Shown: positions 1 through 9,089, numbered from the stretch's first letter. The stretch is DNA of 64,000 nucleotides from Vampirovibrio sp041737375 (GCF_041737375.1 NZ_JBGSRV010000006.1:62001-126000); one strand, 5' to 3'. The notes: generated by a model not told the origin, from the letters alone. Numbers and translations are program-made.

Positions 1-307
1 ACCCGTTTTTATAAATTTCCGCGACTTTTTGGAGATCCTGCTCCCGGTATTCGGGTGGGGTAATCTGATCCCACCGCAAGCCTTCACGCTCAAACTGAGC
101 CCGAGTATAACCAATCATCTTCAGGTAAGCGTCATTCACTTCCAGTACAGGCCCTTCCAAACTGGCCACCAGAATGCCAATGGTCTGGCTGGAAAAAATA
201 CTCTGATACCGTGCCTCATGGTTTCGCAGCTTTACCAGCGTTTTTTTTCGCTCAAACGCCATTTTGGCAATGAGCCCTAAAAGCAGCAGCAGCAGAACGG
301 CAGCCAT
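1..307 (-). CDS. PAS-domain sensor protein, N-terminal part (runs off the left edge)
   Basis: Only the first 102 codons are present; the gene continues beyond base 1. The ATG at 307 follows a good ribosome site (AAGGGAGAGG, about 8 bases upstream) and an in-frame TAA, so this start is firm. Residues 1-14 are a short hydrophobic leucine-rich segment, followed by a basic helix. From about residue 33 a PAS fold is readable (RYQSIFSSQTIGILVAS, then EVNDAYLKMIGYTRAQF and a PPEYREQD segment). Such membrane-anchored PAS modules usually sit in front of a histidine kinase or GGDEF domain. The output domain lies outside the window, so the type of sensor cannot be decided. Confidence 0.8.
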   Translation of the reverse strand, partial: MAAVLLLLLLGLIAKMAFERKKTLVKLRNHEARYQSIFSSQTIGILVASLEGPVLEVNDAYLKMIGYTRAQFEREGLRWDQITPPEYREQDLQKVAEIYKNG

Positions 308-784
308 TAAAAAGCCTCTCCCTTACCCACGCTGCGGCCTGCCTTGAAATGGGGCATAAAAATCAGGAGAAACAGGCCTGATTTCAATGAAAGCCACAGA
401 ACAAAAGCCCTGAAAGCCCCTGAAAAAAGTGATTTCGTATTCAACACAAGCGAGAAGACATCAAAAATAAGGGTCTTTTCTAAGCAATTATTTTTTAAAT
501 CAAGGGAACGCAAACTACGATTGCTTAAAAAGCTTGCCTGAAAAAATCATTCAAGGCTATTGCCTAACCAGATAATAAAATAGCGGCCTGCTTCGCTTCT
601 CTTTTCATTGATTCCTAAAATTATTCCCTTTGTTACAAAAAACAGACGGCTTGGGACGGTTAGGGGCTTTCCACAAGCTGAAAAGCATTCTGCCAAGCGT
701 CCCCAATTTGTCAATAAGCGCAAAGGCCCTCTACGGCCGGAAATGAAAACTTTTACATACTAGGCATGTAGTTGCTCAAATTGT

Positions 785-813
785 TTGCATGGGTTCCTTA
801 AAAACTGTATAAC
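785..813 (+). promoter_or_regulatory. candidate sigma-70 promoter for nrdBA
   Basis: TTGCAT (785-790) and TATAAC (808-813) are separated by 17 bases. If used, it gives an unusually long leader of about 350 bases before nrdB. Prediction by eye only. Confidence 0.3.
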
Positions 814-1035
814 AGAGTGGTAAGCACCCTTTCTCTCCGGTTATCGTTTTAACGAAGCCAAAAAATGCCGAAATTCATACCCTTGTACGTGGGGAGTCAG
901 AGTTTAATCAGTCAATCGGCATCGCTCAAAACAGGAAAGGTTGAAACGATGGTTATTAGAAGATTGTGTAAAACCGATCCGAAGGGGTTTGGCAGTTCAA
1001 ACGTCTTACAATCCTCATTAGCGTGATTTTACGTT

Positions 1036-1058
1036 GATTCAGGCAATACACCTGAATC
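1036..1058. promoter_or_regulatory. inverted repeat upstream of nrdB
   Basis: GATTCAGG (1036-1043) and CCTGAATC (1051-1058) form a perfect 8-base inverted repeat around a 7-base loop, ending 113 bases before the nrdB ATG. It could be an operator or an RNA hairpin in the leader. It does not resemble the NrdR box consensus. Confidence 0.4.
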
Positions 1059-1171
1059 CGACAAGCCGACTGGTTTAACTTCCTTTTGATTATTCAAGGG
1101 CAAACTTATAGTGCATTTTCCGTCTTCTATTTCAAATTTCAAATAAACTCAATCCATGAAAGGAACGCCGC

Positions 1172-2212
1172 ATGTCCAATGCAATGCCTTCATTAGCCTA
1201 TCAGGTCAATCAGCGCCGTATTATTAACGGTCAGGATGACGTGGTTCAGCTGTATCCCATTAAGCACCAGTTTGCGTGGGATAGTTATCTGGCTGGCAAC
1301 GCCAACCACTGGCTGCCCAACGAAATTTCCATGCAGAAAGACATTGAGCAATGGCGTTCCAGCTCGATTCTGACCGATGATGAGCGTCGGGTGGTTAAAA
1401 TGGCGCTGGGCTTTTTTACCACCGCAGACAGCATTGTGGCCAACAACCTGGTGTTAGCGGTTTACAAGCACATTACCTCTCCAGAGTGCCGCATGTACCT
1501 GCTGCGTCAGGCTTACGAAGAAGCCATTCACACCCATGCCTATCAATACATCGTGGAAAGCCTCGGTTTGGATGAATCTGAAATTTTCACCATGTATAAC
1601 CGCATTCAGGCTATTTACGACAAAGATCAATTTGCTTCTGAGCTGGTAGCCAGCATTATGAAGCCGGAATTTGCCACCGGAACCTTTGATATGGATCAAT
1701 GCTTCCTGGAAAACCTGATTGATTTCTACGTCATTATGGAAGGCATCTTCTTCTACTCCTCGTTTGCGGCCATGTTGTCCTTCCGTCGCCGGAACCTGCT
1801 GCCGGGTACCGCCGAGCAGTTCCAGTACATCATGCGGGATGAGTCCATGCACATGAACTTTGGCATTGAGATGATTCACCAAATCATTATTGAACAGCCT
1901 ACCTTGTGGACCGAGACCTTCCAGCGCAAAATCAGCAATAAAATTGTGAGAGCCGCTGAACTGGAAGAGGCTTACGCCCATGAGCTGATGCCCAACGGCA
2001 TTTTGGGAATGAACGCATCCAGCTTTCAGGACTACACCCGTTATATCGCGGATCGCCGCCTGAATGCCCTGCATCTGGCCACTCGCTTTCAAGCCAAAAA
2101 CCCTTTCCCCTGGATGAGCGAAGCGGTGGATCTGACCAAATCCAAAAACTTCTTTGAAACCCGTGTAACCGAATACCAAACCGGTGGCGCGCTGGAGTGG
2201 GACGATTTTTAA
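1172..2212 (+). CDS. nrdB: class Ia ribonucleotide reductase, beta (radical-generating) subunit NrdB
   Basis: 346 residues, the family's usual size. Makes and stores the tyrosyl radical that lets NrdA reduce ribonucleoside diphosphates to deoxyribonucleotides. Diiron ligands are recognisable as D86, E117, H120, E190, E224 and H227 (motifs EEAIHTHAY, VIMEGIFFYSSF, RDESMHMNF). Y124 occupies the radical position, arguing for class Ia rather than the Phe-containing class Ic. The C-terminus (TGGALEWDDF) is the typical NrdA-docking tail. Start supported by AAAGGAACGCCGC just upstream. nrdB precedes nrdA by 69 bases, the reverse of the enterobacterial order, and both probably share one transcript. 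Confidence 0.96.
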   Translation: MSNAMPSLAYQVNQRRIINGQDDVVQLYPIKHQFAWDSYLAGNANHWLPNEISMQKDIEQWRSSSILTDDERRVVKMALGFFTTADSIVANNLVLAVYKHITSPECRMYLLRQAYEEAIHTHAYQYIVESLGLDESEIFTMYNRIQAIYDKDQFASELVASIMKPEFATGTFDMDQCFLENLIDFYVIMEGIFFYSSFAAMLSFRRRNLLPGTAEQFQYIMRDESMHMNFGIEMIHQIIIEQPTLWTETFQRKISNKIVRAAELEEAYAHELMPNGILGMNASSFQDYTRYIADRRLNALHLATRFQAKNPFPWMSEAVDLTKSKNFFETRVTEYQTGGALEWDDF

Positions 2213-2281
2213 TCGTTCCGCCAGGCAGGGCTTAAAAAGATTTTAAAGTTTACTTGAGCGAATAATAAGGAATTTTGTTGT

Positions 2282-4693
2282 ATGTCCGCAATCATGGTTC
2301 GTCGTCGGGATGGCAGCCTGGAGCCTATTCAGGAAGATAAAATCAATCACGTGATTCAGGAAGCTTGTGAAGGCATTGAGAACGTCAGCTGGTCTGATGT
2401 GGCTCTGGGATGCCAGCTATCCTGGTATAGCGGCATCAACACCGAGGAGATTGACGAGTCTGCCATTATGTCGGCCCGTGCCTTGATTGAGACACACCCC
2501 AATTACGCCTATGTGGCCGCTCGTTTGGTTTTAAAAGTGCTTTACCAGCAAGTATTTGGGCCGGTTAACTCTCGGGAACAGTCCATTCAGGATTTGTACC
2601 AAACCCATTTTGCAGATTACCTGCAGGAAGGTGTGAAGGCGGGCATTCTGGATTTCCGCCTGCTGGAATTTGACTTGCAAAAACTGTCAAAGGCCATCGA
2701 CAGCAAAGCGGATCGTCACTTTCAGTTTCAGGGCATTCAGGTTTTGAAAGATCGCTACCTGATTCGCAACCGGGAACAAAAGCTGATTGAGCTGCCTCAG
2801 TGGATGTGGCTGCGGGTTTCCATGGGCCTTGCCATTCTGGAGCCGGTCAACAAGGAAGAAAAAGCCATTGAGTTCTACAATTTGCTCAAGGATTTTTGCT
2901 ACGTTTCAAGCACCCCAACCCTCTTCAGCTCAGGAACCCTGCATCCTCAGCTGTCTTCCTGCTTTTTAAACACGGTGGATGATAGCATCGAGGGCATTTT
3001 CAAAATCTATACCGATAACGCCCGTTTATCCAAGTGGGCTGGCGGGATTGGAACCGATTGGACCCCCATACGGGCCACTGGTGCTTTGATTCAAGGTACC
3101 AACGGGCAAAGTCAGGGGCTGATTCCCTGGTTAAAAATTGACAATGACGTGGCCATCGCGGTGAACCAAGGTGGAAAACGCAAAGGCGCCCACTGTGCTT
3201 ATCTGGAAACCTGGCACCTGGATATTGAAGATTTTCTGGATCTGCGTAAAAACGTAGGCGATGAGCGGCGTCGGACCCATGACATTAACACCGCCAACTG
3301 GATTCCAGACTTATTTATGAAGCGGGTTTATGCCGATGGCCCGTGGACCTTGTTCAGCCCCGATCACGCCCCCGAGCTGCATGACCTTTACGGTAAGGCA
3401 TTTGAAGCCGCTTACGAGAAGAGAGAAGCGGAAGTTGAGGCGGGTCAACTGGTGGGCAAGCGCATTGAAGCCAAAACCCTATGGCGCAAAATGCTGACCA
3501 TGCTGTTTGAAACCGGCCATCCCTGGGTCACTTTTAAAGATCCTTGTAACGTGCGCTCGCCACAGGATCATATGGGCGTGGTACACAGCTCCAACCTTTG
3601 CACCGAAATCACGCTGAACACCAGCTTGCAGGAAACAGCCGTGTGCAACCTAGGATCCGTCAATCTGGCTCGCCATGTGGAAAACGGGGCCATCAATTAC
3701 GAACAGCTCAGCCAAAGCATCAAGCTGGCCGTTCGCATGCTGGATAACGTGATTGACATTAACTACTACCCCACCGATGAAGCCAAACAGGCCAACATGA
3801 AACACCGGGCCATCGGCCTGGGCATGATGGGCTATCAGGAAATGCTCTATCAACTGGATATTCCCTTTGCTTCCGAAAAGCATTTGGAAGTGGCCGACGA
3901 GCTTTTAGAGCGCTTCAGCTATGAGGCCATTCAGGCATCCGCTGAATTGAGCGAAGAGCGGGGCAGTTATGCCAGTTTCAAAGGCTCTAAGTGGGATCGA
4001 GGCTTGTTCCCCATTGATACCATTGACCTGCTGGAACAAGAGCGGGGCCTGCCCATTGATTGCGATCGCACCCAACGACTGGACTGGGCCAGCCTGAAAG
4101 CCAGAGTGGCCAAAACCGGCCTGCGGAACTCCAACCTGATGGCCATTGCCCCCACCGCCACCATTTCCAACATTGTGGGCACCACGCCTTGCATTGAACC
4201 CACCTTTAAAAACCTGTTTGTCACCTCCAACCTGTCCGGGGAGTTTACGGTGATTAACCAGTGGCTGGTGCGGGATTTGGAAAAACGGGGCCTATGGGGA
4301 CCCAACATGGTAGCGGCCTTAAAAGCGGCCGATGGCCAGCTTTCCAAATTGAAAAACATTCCGGTGGACTTGAAAGAGAAATACCCGGAAGTGTTTGAAA
4401 TCGATCAGAGCTGGTTAATCCGGGCTTGCGCCATTCGGGGCAAGTGGATTGATCAGGCACAATCTCTGAACCTGTTTGTGGCCAAACCCAGCGGCAAGTT
4501 ATTGCACGAGCTATACACCACCGCTTGGAACATGGGCCTGAAAACCACGTATTACCTACGGACGCTGGGCGCTAGCCAAGTGGAAAAATCGACCGTGGAT
4601 CAATCCCAGTTCGGTAAAACCCACTTGCGGCAAGCCGAAACCGAGCCTCAGGCCTGCGCCATTGATGACCCGGAGTGCGAAGCCTGCCAGTAG
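2282..4693 (+). CDS. nrdA: class I ribonucleotide reductase, alpha (catalytic) subunit NrdA
   Basis: 803 residues. Residues 1-90 are an ATP-cone, the allosteric activity site. The 10-stranded barrel follows, with active-site C227 (LSSC), the loop NLCTE (N438, C440, E442) and C455 (AVCNLGS). The YY pair of the radical-transfer path is in KTTYYLRT near the end. The very C-terminus, ECEACQ, is the mobile Cys pair re-reduced by thioredoxin or glutaredoxin. An AAGGAA ribosome site lies about 11 bases before the ATG. Co-transcribed with nrdB and closed by the terminator at 4722-4766. Confidence 0.96.
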   Translation: MSAIMVRRRDGSLEPIQEDKINHVIQEACEGIENVSWSDVALGCQLSWYSGINTEEIDESAIMSARALIETHPNYAYVAARLVLKVLYQQVFGPVNSREQSIQDLYQTHFADYLQEGVKAGILDFRLLEFDLQKLSKAIDSKADRHFQFQGIQVLKDRYLIRNREQKLIELPQWMWLRVSMGLAILEPVNKEEKAIEFYNLLKDFCYVSSTPTLFSSGTLHPQLSSCFLNTVDDSIEGIFKIYTDNARLSKWAGGIGTDWTPIRATGALIQGTNGQSQGLIPWLKIDNDVAIAVNQGGKRKGAHCAYLETWHLDIEDFLDLRKNVGDERRRTHDINTANWIPDLFMKRVYADGPWTLFSPDHAPELHDLYGKAFEAAYEKREAEVEAGQLVGKRIEAKTLWRKMLTMLFETGHPWVTFKDPCNVRSPQDHMGVVHSSNLCTEITLNTSLQETAVCNLGSVNLARHVENGAINYEQLSQSIKLAVRMLDNVIDINYYPTDEAKQANMKHRAIGLGMMGYQEMLYQLDIPFASEKHLEVADELLERFSYEAIQASAELSEERGSYASFKGSKWDRGLFPIDTIDLLEQERGLPIDCDRTQRLDWASLKARVAKTGLRNSNLMAIAPTATISNIVGTTPCIEPTFKNLFVTSNLSGEFTVINQWLVRDLEKRGLWGPNMVAALKAADGQLSKLKNIPVDLKEKYPEVFEIDQSWLIRACAIRGKWIDQAQSLNLFVAKPSGKLLHELYTTAWNMGLKTTYYLRTLGASQVEKSTVDQSQFGKTHLRQAETEPQACAIDDPECEACQ

Positions 4694-4721
4694 GCCAGTT
4701 ACTTTCACACGCTTATGAGAT

Positions 4722-4766
4722 TCCCCACTTCTCCAGCCCAAAACTGAGCAGAAGTGGGGATTTTCT
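4722..4766 (+). terminator. intrinsic terminator after nrdBA
   Basis: TCCCCACTTCT and AGAAGTGGGGA form an 11-bp stem followed by a T-rich run (TTTTCTTT). It lies about 30 bases after the nrdA stop and also faces the 3' end of the minus-strand pilin gene. Confidence 0.8.
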
Positions 4767-4783
4767 TTGGGGTGAGTAAAAAA

Positions 4784-5035
4784 TTAGTATGGGGCTCCGC
4801 CACCACAATTACTACAATTGCCTCCGGCAGCGTTGGCCGTGGCAGGGGCCTTTGCGGTGCTTTCCATATCTTTGGTTAATGATGAAAAAATATCATTCAC
4901 ATTATTACCCACCAGGGTAAGACCACCAATGGCCACCACGGCCACCAGCGCCAGCACCAGGCCATACTCAACCAAGCCTTGGCCAAGGCAAGCCTGAAAA
5001 ACGCGGACGCGCTTCCTGTTCAACTTATTTCTCAT
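4784..5035 (-). CDS. Flp/Fap-type (type IVb) pilin
   Basis: 83 residues. A basic leader (MRNKLNRKRVR) precedes the prepilin peptidase site: cleavage after G18 would leave QGLVEYGLVLAL, with the signature Glu5-Tyr6 of Flp pilins, then a continuous hydrophobic helix (VAVVAIGGLTLVG). The mature protein would be a short secreted pilus subunit. The C-terminus is unusual: small, Gly/Ala-rich and ending in a C74-x2-C77 pair (GGNCSNCGGGAPY). AAAGG about 10 bases upstream supports the start. No tad assembly genes are within the window, so this is an orphan pilin here. Confidence 0.88.
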   Translation of the reverse strand: MRNKLNRKRVRVFQACLGQGLVEYGLVLALVAVVAIGGLTLVGNNVNDIFSSLTKDMESTAKAPATANAAGGNCSNCGGGAPY

Positions 5036-5196
5036 GGTAGTGTGCCTTTAGTGAAGTAAAAAAATGAAAGCCACTGAACATAAATATTAAAAAAATCATC
5101 AATACTGAAAGGATCATTCGACCCGCTCAGGCAGAACTTAAATACTTTGTTACAATTATATATACATCCCTTGAAATCCTGAGTGGGTAAGCAGGC

Positions 5197-7272
5197 GTGA
5201 ATGATCCTACCGGCCTATCCGGCACTAAATTGGGCCAGGGCTTTTACTATTTAATATTAGGAATACTGGCACTGGCCATTGGGCTGTTATGCGTGGAACC
5301 ACTGCTTAAAATGGCCTTTTCGTGGGAGCTCGATAGCCTGACCATTCGTCAAAAATGGCATCCGCCTGAAAACAGAGCGCACCAAAGCCGCATTCGGTTG
5401 ATTACCATTGATGCCAAAACCCAAGCAGATCCGGTTTACAGAGGCCTGATGAATGACGGCTTTTCCAGAAGGGCCGCCGGGTACGCCATTCGCTTTCTGA
5501 ACCGAACCCAACCTCAGGCGGTCATTCTGGATATCAGCTTTAACGGGGGAGATCATCAAGATGATTTGGCCGGGGATCAATTTCTGGCAACCAGTATCCA
5601 ACCCGGCAAGCCCGTCATTTCCCAACTGATATTTACCAAAGAAGGGCAGTCGGCCCAAAAAGAATCTGCTTTGCCAATCGCCACTCAAGCCGCTTTGGCC
5701 AGGCACACGGTACAGGTCAGCGGCCTTGCGCAGTTCCCAGCCCTTCAGCATTTATACCGCTACAACAGCATGGTGCCCCCTTACAACGCCCTGTTACACA
5801 GTGGTATGCAATTTTATTCCGCCACCATAGGCACGTTTATGACCGATCTGAGCGGACGGCTGGACGACACCCAACAAAGCATACGGCGCTGGGCACCCTT
5901 TTCCAGCTATGGAAAATCCATTCACCCCACCCTGCCCATCGGGATTGCCTCCCATGGCGCCAAACAGTTCTCCCTCAGCCCCACCGGCCGCTTAAGCTGG
6001 GGGCGTCAATCCATCCAGCTGGGCGCCGAAGGCAGTCCCTTAATTAAATGGTATGGACATGGCGTTCGACCCGATCAACCCGTATATCCGGAATTTTCTT
6101 TCTCAGATGTGGTCCTGTCTGAAATTCGGCTGGAGTGTAATGAAAACCCAAACCAGCCCATTTGCAAGACCCCCGGCCTGCCAAAGCGCCCTTTGATTGA
6201 TCCAAGCCGTTTTCATAATCAATTTACCCTGATTGGATTTACCACCCCCGACTTTGACGTGCATCAAACCATTTACAGCCCTCGCTATCCGGGGCTTTTT
6301 ATTTTGGCCAACACCCTGGACAACGCTTTGCACGATGACTTTGTAAAACCGGCCTCGCCCTGGCTAAATTTAGGCCTGTTTTTATTAATGCCAGCCTTGC
6401 TAAGTGCCTTTATTTTTCGGTTTCAATCCACGCTCATTAACTTGTTAGTCACCGCCACCCTCTCGGTGGGGTATTTTCTGGTCAGTTTACAGGCTTATTA
6501 TGTTTGGAATGTCTGGATTTACGCCGTTTATCCCATTCTGGCCATGTGGGCCTGCTTTAGTATCCTTTATGCCTGCCGTTACAACACCGAACACAAAAAG
6601 CGCAAACAAATGCGCTTTGCTTTTGGCAAATATGTGTCCCCGGCGGTGCTGCAAATTATTGAAAAACAGCCCGAAAAAATAACGCTGGGGGGCGAGCGGC
6701 GGGAAATGACCTTTATGTTCAGCGATATTCGGGGCTTCACCACCTTTTCCGATCACAATGAGCCAGAAGTGGTGCAAACCTTCCTTACCCAGTATTTTTC
6801 CACCATGAACCGCATTATTATGCACCAGTACCAGGGTTCTATTAACAAACTGATTGGCGATGCCATTATGGCCTACTGGGGATTTCCGCTGAATGACGAG
6901 GATCATGCCTTTTTAGCGGTTTCCGCCGCCATGGCCATGCGAGAGGCCATGCTGGACTGGCGAAAGCAAAGCGATAAATTGCCCATTAATATTGGCATTG
7001 GCATCAATACCGGCACAGCGGTGATTGGCAACGTCGGCTCGGAAGATTTTATGGATTTTACGGTCATTGGCGATGCGGTGAATGTGGCCTCCCGGCTAGA
7101 AGGGGTGAATAAACACTATGGAACCACCATTATTATTTCCGCAGCCACTTATGAAAAAGTAAAAGATCGAATTCAGGCCCGATCTTTAGGCTGGTGTGAA
7201 TTAAAGGGCAAAGGCGGACAGGTGGAAATTTTTGAGCCTTTGGGGTTTTACGAGCGCCCCATTTCAACCTGA
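5197..7272 (+). CDS. CHASE2-domain adenylate cyclase (class III)
   Basis: 691 residues, GTG start. Residues 15-38 are a membrane helix, about 45-340 an extracytoplasmic CHASE2-type sensor (IRLITIDAKTQ, PQAVILDISFN, NQFTLIGFTTPDFDVHQT), and about 385-470 a block of hydrophobic helices. The catalytic domain starts near residue 500. Metal-binding D510 (MFSDIRGF) and D555 (KLIGDAIMAYW), purine-recognition K551 and T622 (FTVIGDAVN) and transition-state N629 and R633 are all present, so it should make cAMP from ATP. The Lys/Thr pair is typical of bacterial adenylate cyclases. Likely senses an envelope signal, ligand unknown. It is a single gene with its own terminator. Confidence 0.9.
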   Translation: MNDPTGLSGTKLGQGFYYLILGILALAIGLLCVEPLLKMAFSWELDSLTIRQKWHPPENRAHQSRIRLITIDAKTQADPVYRGLMNDGFSRRAAGYAIRFLNRTQPQAVILDISFNGGDHQDDLAGDQFLATSIQPGKPVISQLIFTKEGQSAQKESALPIATQAALARHTVQVSGLAQFPALQHLYRYNSMVPPYNALLHSGMQFYSATIGTFMTDLSGRLDDTQQSIRRWAPFSSYGKSIHPTLPIGIASHGAKQFSLSPTGRLSWGRQSIQLGAEGSPLIKWYGHGVRPDQPVYPEFSFSDVVLSEIRLECNENPNQPICKTPGLPKRPLIDPSRFHNQFTLIGFTTPDFDVHQTIYSPRYPGLFILANTLDNALHDDFVKPASPWLNLGLFLLMPALLSAFIFRFQSTLINLLVTATLSVGYFLVSLQAYYVWNVWIYAVYPILAMWACFSILYACRYNTEHKKRKQMRFAFGKYVSPAVLQIIEKQPEKITLGGERREMTFMFSDIRGFTTFSDHNEPEVVQTFLTQYFSTMNRIIMHQYQGSINKLIGDAIMAYWGFPLNDEDHAFLAVSAAMAMREAMLDWRKQSDKLPINIGIGINTGTAVIGNVGSEDFMDFTVIGDAVNVASRLEGVNKHYGTTIIISAATYEKVKDRIQARSLGWCELKGKGGQVEIFEPLGFYERPIST

Positions 7273-7302
7273 AAATCACGTTTTTAAATTGTAAAGAATT
7301 CT

Positions 7303-7342
7303 AAAAACCGATCCGCTTTAAAAGCAGGATCGGTTTTTGTTT
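7303..7342 (+). terminator. intrinsic terminator after the adenylate cyclase gene
   Basis: AAAAACCGATCC and GGATCGGTTTTT form a perfect 12-bp stem ending in a T run, about 30 bases after the stop codon. Confidence 0.85.
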
Positions 7343-7470
7343 CAACAATTCTTTAATTAAAAATTAGTTTGACATAGGATAACAACAATTCAAGTGCAAT
7401 AAATTCACCTTTTACCCCATTTCTCATTCAAGTGTCCCCTCATATATCGATCAATAAAGGAATATTCGTA

Positions 7471-9066
7471 GTGACCACCACCTCTATTCGTCCTCACACC
7501 CATAATCAACAGCCACAATTTGCTGGCAAAAAGAACTTGAAACAAGCCGGTTTTATAGCCCTGATGCTCGGTTCCGCCGGAGGAGCCGCCGCTTTACAAA
7601 ACAACAGCCATGGCCTGGGCTTGAATCACCCGGCTCACTCCAAAAACTTAACCGATACCTTTAACTACAATGCCCTCAGCAAGCCCCTTTCTCCCCAAAA
7701 ACTGGCCCAAATGGAAGCCCTGATTCACAGCAACGAGGACATGGCTTTAACCGAAGGCAAACCCAGCCGAAAGCTGCTGCAAGCGGCCACCAACCCCCTT
7801 GATGAATTCCCCCCGCTTTATTTGCAGGATGACGCCGAAGATGTACAGGCCAGAGAATTCTTAAAAAAACCACCTTTTGTCCCTAAAAATACTGATCTTC
7901 TGGGCCATTTTTCATACCCAGAAAGCCGCCCCTATTATTCCGCTCCTGTTAAAGCAATGAGCGAGGCCGAACTTAAAGCCGGTTTAGAAAAAAGCCTGAC
8001 CCAGCGCTTTGATGGCAATACCAGCAAAGCCAAAAAAGCCGCCCAATTGTTTGATGACCCCGTTTTAAAAACCAAAGTCCCCAATCCCCAACTGCGGGCG
8101 GCCATTGTCAATTTGGTAAAAACCGCTGGCAAAGGGGCCATTGACGTTTATAAAGGTGATGTGTTCGAAGAAGTTAAACATGATGATTTTTCGGGAAAGC
8201 CCTATGAAAATGGACATGGCGTCAGTATTTTATTACCCGGAAATACCAAACGCAGCATTTTGATAGATGCCAATTTTAAAGGCGAGGACTTCCGAGTACT
8301 GTCCCCTTTAATGGTGCATGAGGCGGTTCATCAAGATAACACGAGCACCGATACGGAAGAATTGATTGCCGATACACTTCAAAGCTTGGTCCACGGGCAA
8401 CTACTGGCGGAAGAGCCCAGCTTGGCGAAAGCTGGCACAGAAATATCCCGTTTGAATAACGCAAGACTCTTTTCATACATTAACTCCCGCGATAGCAAGG
8501 GAAATATGAGAATCTTCAACGATCAAAGCAAGATTGTAATGCCCAACAGCAATAAACCCAATACAAATTTTGGTTCCTTTCGAAATATTGAAACCTTGGA
8601 AGACGCCCAAATTACCCCGGGAAGTGAATACCTAAAATCCGCTTTAAAGGCCATTACCGGTAAAGATGTGCCAGATCCCTACTTGGACGGTGAAACGCTG
8701 GACTTGCTGGATAAAAATCAGCACAGCCTAAAGCCTGCCACCATTCTTAAAATCGCCAAAGCCCTGGATTTGGATGTGGGCGAGGTGGCATCCATCCCAG
8801 CCGCAGCCCCAGCCGATCAACCCACCCCAGCACCCAAAAAACCGGTGCCCTCGGCGGTGCCTAAAACACCGACGAACAAACCCACCCAGGCGCAATCAGC
8901 AAGCGAAACACCCGCCCCCACCAACTCACAAAGCGCAGAGTCTTCCCCCGCACCGTTAGAAGAGGCCCTTCCACCCGTGGTAAGCAGCGCCGCCTCTAGC
9001 ATTAGCCTCCCTAAAAAGGTGCTACTGGCCCTAGGCATTGGCGCTGGCGCGCTGGGCATGGCTTAA
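7471..9066 (+). CDS. putative zincin-like metallopeptidase with HEAVH motif, paralogue 1
   Basis: 531 residues; family not recognised. The GTG at 7471 is chosen over an upstream in-frame GTG at 7432 because AAAGGA lies before it and this context is identical in the second copy. N-terminal QQPQFAGKKNLK precedes a hydrophobic segment at about 24-42 (export or anchor). At about residue 283 stands MVHEAVHQD, an HExxH zinc-site motif, followed by EELIAD, which could supply the third ligand. KPATILKIAKALDLDV (about 421-436) resembles the second half of a Cro/C1-type helix-turn-helix. A Pro/Ala/Ser-rich linker and a hydrophobic end (LPKKVLLALGIGAGALGMA) follow. Peptidase activity is inferred from the motif only. 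Confidence 0.72.
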   Translation: MTTTSIRPHTHNQQPQFAGKKNLKQAGFIALMLGSAGGAAALQNNSHGLGLNHPAHSKNLTDTFNYNALSKPLSPQKLAQMEALIHSNEDMALTEGKPSRKLLQAATNPLDEFPPLYLQDDAEDVQAREFLKKPPFVPKNTDLLGHFSYPESRPYYSAPVKAMSEAELKAGLEKSLTQRFDGNTSKAKKAAQLFDDPVLKTKVPNPQLRAAIVNLVKTAGKGAIDVYKGDVFEEVKHDDFSGKPYENGHGVSILLPGNTKRSILIDANFKGEDFRVLSPLMVHEAVHQDNTSTDTEELIADTLQSLVHGQLLAEEPSLAKAGTEISRLNNARLFSYINSRDSKGNMRIFNDQSKIVMPNSNKPNTNFGSFRNIETLEDAQITPGSEYLKSALKAITGKDVPDPYLDGETLDLLDKNQHSLKPATILKIAKALDLDVGEVASIPAAAPADQPTPAPKKPVPSAVPKTPTNKPTQAQSASETPAPTNSQSAESSPAPLEEALPPVVSSAASSISLPKKVLLALGIGAGALGMA

Positions 9067-9089
9067 CCCTTTTCCCTCCCGTTTTAATA

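Larger units (their letters stand above)
308..1171. other. 864-bp non-coding region upstream of nrdB
   Basis: No convincing gene is seen on either strand. Two overlapping antiparallel ORFs near 307-541 have AT-rich, low-complexity translations and no ribosome sites. The stretch becomes clearly AT-rich from 440 to 640. It holds a possible promoter (785-813) and an inverted repeat (1036-1058), listed separately. I looked for a cobalamin-riboswitch core and for paired NrdR boxes, both common upstream of ribonucleotide reductase genes, and found neither; a weak half-match lies at 1104-1113. The long leader probably belongs to nrdBA control. Confidence 0.5.

Noticed and set aside
344..541. 65-codon ORF on the plus strand in the nrdB upstream gap, with an antiparallel ORF opposite
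   Set aside because: No ribosome site, Lys/Arg/Phe-rich translation of AT-rich DNA, and both strands open over the same bases.
1104..1113. ACTTATAGTG, possible NrdR-box half-site upstream of nrdB
   Set aside because: Only one half matches the consensus and the second box expected about 15 bases away is missing.
308..1171. Cobalamin riboswitch upstream of nrdB
   Set aside because: The conserved B12-box core (GCCACTG) is absent.
4072..4079. GCGATCGC, the cyanobacterial HIP1 octamer
   Set aside because: A single copy noticed here inside nrdA; no enrichment like that in HIP1-rich cyanobacteria.
7432..7470. Upstream GTG start for paralogue 1 giving 13 extra residues
   Set aside because: The sequence is not open or conserved in the same way in paralogue 2, and the ribosome site lies before the GTG at 7471.
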